Assembly: GCF_011046535.1 (NCBI RefSeq)
Contig: NZ_CP049257.1
Coordinates: 1,612,001-1,676,000 of the forward strand
Direction of reading: 5' to 3'
Length of the DNA stretch: 64,000 nt
Source: Nocardioides anomalus
Lineage (GTDB): Bacteria; Actinomycetota; Actinomycetes; Propionibacteriales; Nocardioidaceae
The number at the start of each line of letters is the position of its first letter. Position 1 is the stretch's first letter. Below, piece after piece: positions 26,512 to 34,717 of the stretch. The notes beneath the pieces were generated by a model. It worked only from the letters and a program-made list of their open reading frames with translations. It ran no database searches and was not told the DNA's origin. A program made the position numbers and the translations under genes.

Positions 26512-27966
26512 TCAGAGCGGGATGTTGCCGTGCTGGCCCTTGCGCACACCGACCGTCTGGACGGCCTCGTCGATGGCCCGGGCCAGGGCGGAGCGGGTGC
26601 GGTCCGGCTGCACGACCTCGTCGACCACGCCGATCTCCAGGGCCTTGTCCACGCCGCCGGCGATGCGCTCGTGCTCGGCGGCCAGCTCGGCCTCGACCTG
26701 CGGGCGGATGTCGGGGGAGACGTCGGAGAGCTTGCGCCGGTGCAGGATGCGCACCGCCGCGACGGCGCCCATGACCGCGACCTCCGCGCCGGGCCAGGCG
26801 AAGACCTTGGTGGCGCCGAGCGAGCGGGCGTTCATGGCGATGTAGGCGCCGCCGTAGGTCTTGCGGGTCACCAGGGTGACCCTAGGGACCACGCACTCGC
26901 CGAAGGCGTGCAGGAGCTTGGCGCCGCGGCGCACCACGCCGTCCCACTCCTGGCCGACACCGGGCAGGTAGCCGGGCACGTCGACCACCACGATGAGCGG
27001 CACGCCGAACGCGTCGCACATGCGCACGAAGCGGGAGGCCTTCTCCGCCGACAGCGAGTCCAGGCAGCCGCCGAGCCGCAGCGGGTTGTTCGCCACCACG
27101 CCCACGGTGCGGCCGCCGAATCGCCCCAGCACGGTGGCGATGTTGGGCGCCCACTTGGCGTGGACCTCCTGCGCGGAGCCCTCATCGAGGATGGACTCGA
27201 CCAGCGGGTGCACGTCGTAGGCGCGCTTCTTGGACTCCGGCAGCATCGCGCCGAGGTCGCGGTCCTCGATCTCGTCGACGGCCATGCTGCCCTGGGCGCC
27301 CAGCAGCGAGGCCACGGTGCGCGCCCGCTGGAGCGCCTCGGCCTCGGACTCGGTGAGGATGTGCACCACGCCCGAACGGCGCCCGTGCGGCTCGGGCCCG
27401 CCGAGGCGGAGCATGTCGACGTCCTCGCCGGTCACCGAGCGGACCACGTCCGGGCCGGTCACGAAGATCCGGCCCTCGGGGCCGAGGATGACGATGTCGG
27501 TCAGCGCCGGGCCGTACGCCGCGCCGCCGGCGGCCGGGCCGAGCACGACCGAGATCTGCGGGATCTTGCCCGAGGCCTGGGTCATGGCGTGGAAGATCCG
27601 GCCCACGGCGTGCAGGGAGAGCACGCCCTCGGCCAGCCGGGCGCCGCCGGAGTGCCACAGGCCGATGATCGGGATGCCGTCGGTCAGGGCCCGGTGGTAG
27701 GCGTCGACCACCACGCGGCAGCCCACGTCGCCCATGGCGCCGCCCATGGTGGTGGCGTCGGAGCAGAAGGCCACCACCGGGGCGCCGTCGACCTTGCCGA
27801 TCGCCGCGAGCATCCCCGAGTCGTCGTCGGGGGTGAGGAGCTCGAGCGTGCCCTGGTCGTACAGCGCGGTGAGGCGCTTGACGGGGTGGCGCGGGTCCTC
27901 CTCGCGCGGCGGCTTGGCCGGCTTGGCCGGGGTGCTCGGCGCCTGGGCGTCCTGGGTGGCTGTCAT
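26512..27966 (-). CDS. accD: Acyl-CoA carboxylase carboxyltransferase beta subunit
   Basis: A 484-residue carboxyltransferase of the propionyl/acetyl-CoA carboxylase beta type (AccD6-like by context). It shows crotonase-type folds with IGLWHSGGARLAEG, GPAAGGAAYGPALTD and, in the second half, VVVDVPGYLPGVGQEW and YGGAYIAMNARSLGA. It should transfer carbon dioxide from biotinylated BCCP to acetyl-CoA to give malonyl-CoA for the adjacent fab genes. ATG 27966 directly abuts the fabF stop, so it is the last gene of the operon. The biotin carboxylase partner lies elsewhere. Confidence 0.92.
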   Translation of the reverse strand: MTATQDAQAPSTPAKPAKPPREEDPRHPVKRLTALYDQGTLELLTPDDDSGMLAAIGKVDGAPVVAFCSDATTMGGAMGDVGCRVVVDAYHRALTDGIPIIGLWHSGGARLAEGVLSLHAVGRIFHAMTQASGKIPQISVVLGPAAGGAAYGPALTDIVILGPEGRIFVTGPDVVRSVTGEDVDMLRLGGPEPHGRRSGVVHILTESEAEALQRARTVASLLGAQGSMAVDEIEDRDLGAMLPESKKRAYDVHPLVESILDEGSAQEVHAKWAPNIATVLGRFGGRTVGVVANNPLRLGGCLDSLSAEKASRFVRMCDAFGVPLIVVVDVPGYLPGVGQEWDGVVRRGAKLLHAFGECVVPRVTLVTRKTYGGAYIAMNARSLGATKVFAWPGAEVAVMGAVAAVRILHRRKLSDVSPDIRPQVEAELAAEHERIAGGVDKALEIGVVDEVVQPDRTRSALARAIDEAVQTVGVRKGQHGNIPL

Positions 27967-29223
<1,257 letters not shown>

Positions 29224-29291
29224 GGGTGCTGCTCGCTTCCGTGCTGGGGGTGGTGAGGTGGTGCGGGGGTCAGGCTGGTCGAGCCCGGGGG

Positions 29292-29537
29292 TCAGGACTG
29301 GGCGCGCTCGATGAACGCGACGGCGTCGCCGACGGTCTTGAGGTTCTTGACCTCGTCGTCGGGGATCGAGACGCCGAACTTCTCCTCGGCGGCCACGACG
29401 ACCTCGACCATGGACAGGGAGTCGACGTCGAGGTCGTCGACGAAGGACTTGTCGAGCTGGACGTCATCGGCATCGATGCCGGCGACCTCGTTGACGATCT
29501 CGGCGAGGTCGGCGCGGATCTCCTCAGTGGTTGCCAT
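29292..29537 (-). CDS. acpP: Acyl carrier protein
   Basis: An 81-residue acidic four-helix carrier. The 4'-phosphopantetheine attachment serine is Ser40 in DLDVDSLSMVEVV. It shuttles acyl chains between FabH, FabF and reductases. It is preceded by an 84-base spacer carrying an 11-bp tandem repeat and followed by a 68-base spacer before fabF. Confidence 0.95.
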   Translation of the reverse strand: MATTEEIRADLAEIVNEVAGIDADDVQLDKSFVDDLDVDSLSMVEVVVAAEEKFGVSIPDDEVKNLKTVGDAVAFIERAQS

Positions 29538-29577
29538 CTGGCGTGTTCCTTCTCTGTTGGGTGGTGCGGACAGGTTC

Positions 29578-29621
29578 GTGCGGGTCTGGTGCGGGTCTGG
29601 TGCGGGTCTGGTGCGCTCGGG
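29578..29621. repeat. 11-bp tandem repeat in the fabH-acpP spacer
   Basis: Three perfect copies of GTGCGGGTCTG (29578-29588, 29589-29599, 29600-29610) plus a partial fourth fill the space right after the fabH stop. Such a run is prone to copy-number change and could alter the distance or folding between fabH and acpP. Confidence 0.85.
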
Positions 29622-30617
29622 TCAGGGCAGGACGACGACCTGGGCGGCGTAGGCCAGCCCGGCGCCGAACGCGATGAGCAGCGCGGTGTCGCCGGACACG
29701 GCGTCGCCCTCGGCGTACATCCGGTCCAGGGCGAGCGGGATCGACGCGGCCGAGGTGTTGCCCTGCTCGGCGATGTCGCGGGCGATCTTGACGTGGGCGG
29801 GCAGCTTGATGGCGCGGGCCATGGCGTCGGTGATGCGCATGTTGGCCTGGTGCGGGGCGAAGACGTCGAGGTCCTCGACGGTGATCCCGGCGCGGTCCAG
29901 GGCCTGGTGGGCCACCTTGGCCATCTCATAGGAGGCCCAGCGGAAGACCGGGTTGCCGTCCATCTCCAGGAAGGGCATCCGCGCGTCGGCGGACCCGAGC
30001 CCCTCCAGCCAGGACGGGGTCCGGATGAGGTCGTACTTCTCGCCGTCCGAGCCCCAGACGACCGGCCCGATCCCGGGGGTGTCGCTCGGACCGACGACGG
30101 CGGCGCCGGCTCCGTCGGCGAAGATGAACGCCGAGCCGCGGTCCGTGACGTTGGTGAGGTCGGAGAGCTTCTCGACACCGACGACGACGACGTACCCGGC
30201 GCTGCCGCCGCGCACCATGTCGGCCGCCATCGCGACGCCGTGGCAGAAGCCGGCGCAGGCCGCGGAGATGTCGAAGGCGGCGGCGCGGTCGGTGCCGAGG
30301 TCGAGCGCGACCAGGGTGGCCAGGGCCGGGGTCTGCTGGTAGTGGCTGACCGTCGCGACGATGACGCAGTCGACCTGCCGGGCGTCCACGCCGGACCGCT
30401 CGAGGGCCTGCTTGGACGCCTCGACCGCCATCAGGCGCACGGTCTCCTCGTCGGTGGCCCAGCGGCGCTCCTTGATCCCGGAGCGGGTCTGGATCCACTC
30501 GTCGCTGGAGTCGATGCGCTCGATGATCTCGCTGTTGGGGACGACCCGCGACGGGCGGTAGGCTCCGATGCCGCGGATGGCCGCGTGGGCCGCACCCTGC
30601 TCGGTCCGGATGTTCAC
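29622..30617 (-). CDS. fabH: 3-oxoacyl-ACP synthase III
   Basis: A 331-residue initiating condensing enzyme joining an acyl-CoA primer to malonyl-ACP. The catalytic cysteine is near residue 121 in DISAACAGF; the His is in FAPHQANMRI and the Asn in EQGNTSAASIP. Actinobacterial FabH often accepts branched primers, but specificity is not readable. GTG 30617 overlaps the fabD stop (GTGA). Confidence 0.94.
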   Translation of the reverse strand: MNIRTEQGAAHAAIRGIGAYRPSRVVPNSEIIERIDSSDEWIQTRSGIKERRWATDEETVRLMAVEASKQALERSGVDARQVDCVIVATVSHYQQTPALATLVALDLGTDRAAAFDISAACAGFCHGVAMAADMVRGGSAGYVVVVGVEKLSDLTNVTDRGSAFIFADGAGAAVVGPSDTPGIGPVVWGSDGEKYDLIRTPSWLEGLGSADARMPFLEMDGNPVFRWASYEMAKVAHQALDRAGITVEDLDVFAPHQANMRITDAMARAIKLPAHVKIARDIAEQGNTSAASIPLALDRMYAEGDAVSGDTALLIAFGAGLAYAAQVVVLP

Positions 30618-31801
30618 GCGGCGCCTCCCTCGGGGTGCAGGCGGATCAGCGGCTGGCCGGGGGAGACCAGGTCGCCGTCCTCGACCAGCCACTCCACGAC
30701 CTGGCCGCCGTGGGCCGCGGTCACGACGATGCGGTCGCGCAGGCTGGCCACCTCGCCGATCGGGCTGCCGCTGGACAGCACGTCGGCGTCGGCGGCCTGG
30801 GGGTCGACGTGGAAGGTGCCCTTGGCCGGGGAGACCACCATCCGCCAGGTCGGCGTGGTGTCGATCTCGGTGAACTCGCCGTGCTTGTCGCAGAACGCGC
30901 GGGCCTCGTCGAGCTGGTCCGGCGACTTCAGCGCGAAGGTCTCGACGCCGCGCAGCGCGCGCTTGGCGATGCCGGTGAGGGTGCCGGCCGGCGGCATCTC
31001 CAGCAGCCCGGTGACGCCGAGGTCGGCGAAGGTGTCCAGGCACAGGTCCCAGCGGACCGGGTGGGCGATCTGGCCGACGATGCGGCGCAGCACGTCGCGA
31101 CCGTCGTGGACGACCTGGCCGTCCTTGTTGGACACGAAGCGGGTGCGCGGGTCGTGGACCGAGACCGAGCGGGCCAGATTGGCCAGGTGCCCGACCGCCG
31201 GCTCCATGTGCACGGTGTGGAACGCGCCGGCCACGCTCAGCGGAGTGAGCCGGGCCTTGGCCGGGGGCTCGTCGGCCAGTGCCTGCAGCTGCGCGAGGGT
31301 GCCGGCGGCGACGACCTGGCCGGGGGCGTTGTTGTTGGCCGCGGTCAGCCCGTGCTTCTCGATGGTGGCGAGCACCTCATCGGGGTCCCCGCCGAGGACC
31401 GCGGTCATCCCGGTCTCGGTGACGGCGGCCGCCTCGGCCATGGCCTTGCCGCGCTCGCGGACCAGCACCATGGCCTGCTCGGCGGTGATGACCCGGGCGC
31501 CGGCAGCGGCGGTGAGCTCGCCCACGGAGTGGCCGGCCACCGCGCTGACCTTGCCGAACGCGTCGGTCGGGTGCGGGAAGATCCCCAGCGCCGCGACCAG
31601 CCCGGTGGCCACCAGCAGCGGCTGGGCGATCTCGGTGCGCCGGATGGTCTCGGCGTCGGCGTCGGTGCCGTAGTGGATCAGGTCGAGCGAGGCGACCGTC
31701 GAGAGCCACTCGAAGCGGGCCCGGAACTCCGGGGACTCCAGCCACGGGGTCAGGAAGCCGGGACTCTGGGCGCCCTGGCCGGGCGCGACGATCACGAGCA
31801 C
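30614..31801 (-). CDS. fabD: Malonyl-CoA:ACP transacylase fused to a biotin-carrier-like domain
   Basis: A 395-residue protein. Residues 1-310 are the malonyltransferase: GQGAQ, GHSVGELTAA with Ser92, the arginine in VRERGKAMAEAA, and VAGAFHTVHMEP with the catalytic His. Residues 320-395 match the biotin carboxyl carrier fold (VVSPAKGTFHVD ... VVEWLVEDGDLVSPGQPLIRL), but the position of the biotinylated MKM is EVASLRD, so it cannot carry biotin. Usual FabD is about 310 residues. GTG 31801 matches homologues starting M-L-V-L-V-A-P-G-Q-G-A-Q; GTG 31810 is alternative. Confidence 0.92.
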   Translation of the reverse strand: MLVIVAPGQGAQSPGFLTPWLESPEFRARFEWLSTVASLDLIHYGTDADAETIRRTEIAQPLLVATGLVAALGIFPHPTDAFGKVSAVAGHSVGELTAAAGARVITAEQAMVLVRERGKAMAEAAAVTETGMTAVLGGDPDEVLATIEKHGLTAANNNAPGQVVAAGTLAQLQALADEPPAKARLTPLSVAGAFHTVHMEPAVGHLANLARSVSVHDPRTRFVSNKDGQVVHDGRDVLRRIVGQIAHPVRWDLCLDTFADLGVTGLLEMPPAGTLTGIAKRALRGVETFALKSPDQLDEARAFCDKHGEFTEIDTTPTWRMVVSPAKGTFHVDPQAADADVLSSGSPIGEVASLRDRIVVTAAHGGQVVEWLVEDGDLVSPGQPLIRLHPEGGAA

Positions 31802-31869
31802 GGGTCCCACTCTGCCGTTCCCGACCGACCGCCCTCGCCTCCGCCACCCACGAATCTGAGGGCGGTGTC

Positions 31870-31888
31870 TTTGTGGGATCCCTACAAA
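31870..31888. promoter_or_regulatory. Probable FasR-type operator upstream of fabD
   Basis: A 19-bp near-perfect palindrome, TTTGTGGGATCCCTACAAA, differs from symmetry at only one position pair. It lies four bases beyond the fasR stop and 69 bases upstream of fabD, in the only sizeable gap of the operon. In Streptomyces the PucR-like FasR binds upstream of fabD, so this is the natural candidate. Confidence 0.6.
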
Positions 31889-31892
31889 AGTG

Positions 31893-33101
31893 TCAGGCCG
31901 TCTCGCTCCGCGCCTCGTGCACCTGGGCCGCCGGTCCGAGGGTCCGCCCGGACTGGCGGCCCAGCACGAGGGCGATGCGCAGCGTGAAGGCGTCGCGCGG
32001 CTGGCTCGGCGTCAGTCCGGTGAGGTCGGCGACCTGGCGCAGGCGGTAGCGCACGGTGTTCGCGTGCACGAACAGCGCCCGGCCGGCGCCCTCGATGGAG
32101 GAGCCGCGGTCGAACCAGGCGGTGAGCGTCTCCACCAGGGTGCCGCGCGCGTGCAGCAGCGGGAGGTAGACCTCGTCGACCAGCTGGCGGCGGGCGTGGC
32201 CGTCGCCACCGAGGGCCCGCTCGGCCAGCAGCTCGGCGCTCAGCACCGGGCGGGGGGCGTCGGGCCACCCGGGGGCGGCGCGGTACGCCGAGACCGCGGC
32301 GCGCGCCGACGCGGCCGCGCCGGCCAGGTCGGCCGCGACCGGGCCGGCCACGACCGGCCCCTCGCCGAACAGCCGCGCGATGACGCCGGCGCCGTCGCGC
32401 GGGTCGTCCACGCCGCCCAGGAGCACGACCATCCGGTCGCCCTGCACCGCGCAGAGCGCGTCCATCCCGGCCGCACCCGCGGTGCGGCGGACCTCGTCGA
32501 AGACGTCGGTCTCGGTGCGCCGGGCCGGCACGGCGCCCAGCACGACGCACACGGTGCCGTTGGCCTTCCAGCCCAGGGCGCTGGCCCGCGACAGCACGGC
32601 CTCGTCGGTCTCCGCGCGCAGCACGGCGTCGACGACCAGTGCCTCCAGGCGGGCGTCCCAGGCGCCGCGCACCTCCGCGGCCCGCGCGTACACCTCGGCG
32701 GTGGCGAAGGCGACCTCGCGGGCGTACCGGCTCACCGCGCGGAGCACGGCGTCCGCGTCCGCGGGGGCCAGGAGGTCGCCGACGTCGCTCTCGACGACCT
32801 CGATGGAGAGCCTCACCAGGTCCACGGTCTGCTGCAGCGTGATGACGCCGGTCAGCGCTCGTGGGGCCACGCCGAAGACGGCGGTGACCACGGCGGGGGA
32901 GTCACCGCCCTGCTCGAACCAGTCCACGAACCCGCGCACACCGGCCTGGACGATGGAGCCGACCCAGGAGCGGTCCTGTGCGCTCAGCTCGCCGAACCAC
33001 GGCAGCTCCTCGGCCATCCGCGCGGTCGCGGCGGTGCTGAGCGCGCCGGTGGCCCGGCGCAGCTCCTCGGCCACCCGGCCCGGGTCCGCCGTACGGCTCA
33101 C
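31893..33101 (-). CDS. fasR: PucR-family regulator of the fab operon (FasR-like)
   Basis: A 402-residue regulator with an N-terminal sensing region, a GGDEF-like degenerate central domain and a C-terminal PucR helix-turn-helix (VETLTAWFDRGSSIEGAGRA, then FVHANTVRYRLRQVADLTGL). It sits immediately upstream of fabD on the same strand, as FasR does in Streptomyces, where it activates fabDHPF. The name is by synteny and family. GTG 33101 has GGGAGGAT upstream. Confidence 0.85.
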   Translation of the reverse strand: MSRTADPGRVAEELRRATGALSTAATARMAEELPWFGELSAQDRSWVGSIVQAGVRGFVDWFEQGGDSPAVVTAVFGVAPRALTGVITLQQTVDLVRLSIEVVESDVGDLLAPADADAVLRAVSRYAREVAFATAEVYARAAEVRGAWDARLEALVVDAVLRAETDEAVLSRASALGWKANGTVCVVLGAVPARRTETDVFDEVRRTAGAAGMDALCAVQGDRMVVLLGGVDDPRDGAGVIARLFGEGPVVAGPVAADLAGAAASARAAVSAYRAAPGWPDAPRPVLSAELLAERALGGDGHARRQLVDEVYLPLLHARGTLVETLTAWFDRGSSIEGAGRALFVHANTVRYRLRQVADLTGLTPSQPRDAFTLRIALVLGRQSGRTLGPAAQVHEARSETA

Positions 33102-33209
33102 CCGAACATCCTCCCACTCCGTGGAGAGGCCCTTGCCCCGACGGGGCGTGCGTGGTGTTGAATCGGCGGACGACGTGGCGCTGAGCCGTGTCTTGACCAT
33201 GGGGGACGA

Positions 33210-34184
33210 GTGCCGGAGCTCCAGCACCAGGCGCGGCACGAGGTCGAGTTCGTGACCCTGCACGGTCACCGCCGGGCCTACGTCCGGACCGGCTCCGGGC
33301 CGGCGCTGCTGCTGCTGCACGGGCTGGGCTGCGACCACACGACGTGGGAGCCGGTCATCGACGCGCTGGCGCGGCGCTACACCGTCATCGCCCCCGACCT
33401 GCTGGGCCACGGGCTCTCGGACAAGCCGCGGGCCGACTACAGCGTCGGCGGCTACGCCAACGGCATGCGCGACCTGGTGACCTACCTGGGCATCGACAAG
33501 GTCACCGTGCTCGGCCACAGCTTCGGCGGCGGGGTGGCGATGCAGTTCGCCTACCAGTTCCCCGAGCGCACCGAGCGGCTCGTGCTGGTGGCCTCCGGCG
33601 GCCTCGGCCCCGAGGTGACCCCGGCGATCCGGGCCATCACCACCCCCGGCTTCCACCAGGTCCTCGGCCTGCTCACCCTGCCCGGCGTGCGCCACGTCGG
33701 CCGCGCCGGCCTGCGCGCCCTGTCCCGCACCGGGCTGCGCGCCACCCACGACCTCGACGAGGTCGCCGAGATCTACGACTCCTTCAAGGACCCGGCCGCC
33801 CGCGCCGCCATCCGCCACGTCGTCCGCGCCGTCGTGGACTGGCGCGGACAGATCGTCACCATGGCCGACCGCGCCTACCTCACCGAGGCCATGCCCATGG
33901 CCGTCATCTGGGGCCGCGACGACCGGGTCATCCCCGTGCGCCACGCCTCCAACGCCGCGGCCCTGGCGCCCGGCGCCCGTGTCGAGGTGATCGCGGACGC
34001 CGGCCACTTCCCCCACAAGGACCACCCGCAGCGCTTCGCCAAGCTGGTCCACGAGTTCATCCGCTCCACTGAGCCGGCCACCTACTCGCGCGCCCGCTTC
34101 CGCCGCCTGCTCCGCGCCGGCGGCGAGGCCGCGCCGGTCCGCGCCGTGCGCTCGGTGCCGGACGTCAGCGACGTGACCGCCTAG
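33210..34184 (+). CDS. Alpha/beta hydrolase
   Basis: A 324-residue hydrolase. The oxyanion motif is LLLLHGLGCDH, the nucleophile is Ser in LGHSFGGGVA, the acid in WGRDDRVIPV and the His in DAGHFPHKDHP. A cap of about 80 residues separates strands 6 and 7. It resembles esterases and epoxide-hydrolase-like enzymes; substrate unknown. A basic Arg-rich C-terminal tail of about 40 residues is unusual. The gene diverges from fasR and its stop shares CTAG with the convergent VOC gene. Confidence 0.83.
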   Translation: MPELQHQARHEVEFVTLHGHRRAYVRTGSGPALLLLHGLGCDHTTWEPVIDALARRYTVIAPDLLGHGLSDKPRADYSVGGYANGMRDLVTYLGIDKVTVLGHSFGGGVAMQFAYQFPERTERLVLVASGGLGPEVTPAIRAITTPGFHQVLGLLTLPGVRHVGRAGLRALSRTGLRATHDLDEVAEIYDSFKDPAARAAIRHVVRAVVDWRGQIVTMADRAYLTEAMPMAVIWGRDDRVIPVRHASNAAALAPGARVEVIADAGHFPHKDHPQRFAKLVHEFIRSTEPATYSRARFRRLLRAGGEAAPVRAVRSVPDVSDVTA

Positions 34185-34552
34185 CCCCAGTTGGCGGCCT
34201 TGGTCATGCAGAACGGGTGGCCGGCCGGGTCGAGCAGCACCCGCCACGTCTCACCCGGCTGCGGGTCGGCCAGCGTCGCCCCGAGCCCGACCAAGCGCGC
34301 GGCCTCGGCCTCGACGTCCTCGGCCGCCAGGTCGAGGTGGAACTGCTTGCTGCCGTGCGCGTTCGGCCAGCCCGGCGGTTCGTAGCCCTCGACCGTCCCG
34401 AACCCCAGCGCCGGCCCCTCGGCGCCCCTCAGCATGGCGTAGCTCTCGCCGTCGCCGGCCACCTGCTCGTAGCCCAGGGCCGCCGCCCAGAACTGCGCCA
34501 CCGGCGTGATCTCAGCGCAGTCCAGCGTGATCATCGCGATCGTCGTCGTCAT
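34181..34552 (-). CDS. Glyoxalase/bleomycin-resistance (VOC) family protein
   Basis: A 123-residue VOC fold protein with the two beta-alpha-beta units typical of the family: MITLDCAEITPVAQFWAAAL, and KQFHLDLAAEDVEAEAARLV followed by WRVLLDPAGHPFCM. Potential metal ligands are the His in KQFHLD and the terminal Glu/His region. Function may be in detoxification or antibiotic binding; none can be assigned. ATG 34552 is used; a longer frame to 34675 runs through palindromic repeats. Confidence 0.8.
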   Translation of the reverse strand: MTTTIAMITLDCAEITPVAQFWAAALGYEQVAGDGESYAMLRGAEGPALGFGTVEGYEPPGWPNAHGSKQFHLDLAAEDVEAEAARLVGLGATLADPQPGETWRVLLDPAGHPFCMTKAANWG

Positions 34553-34602
34553 GGCCCCACGCTGCCACGCAGGGCCGAGCCGTGCTGCACGAACCTGACA
34601 GG

Positions 34603-34693
34603 CGTGAGTTTCACCGGTCGGCCGGTGAAACTCACGTTTCGGGCGGGAGTTTCGTACTCCAAGCATGAGTTTCACCGGCCAGCCGGTGAAACT
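34603..34693. repeat. Paired palindromes with a central hairpin (REPIN-like)
   Basis: Two near-identical palindromes built on AGTTTCACCGG occur at 34603-34636 (15-bp perfect stem, TCGG loop) and 34668-34693 (12-bp stem, CA loop). A smaller hairpin GGAGT/ACTCC lies between them at 34646-34660. The arrangement sits between the aceE stop and the VOC gene. It resembles a REP doublet and could also terminate aceE transcription. Confidence 0.75.
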
Positions 34694-34717
34694 TGTCCAC
34701 TCCTGAGGCGGGTGGGA

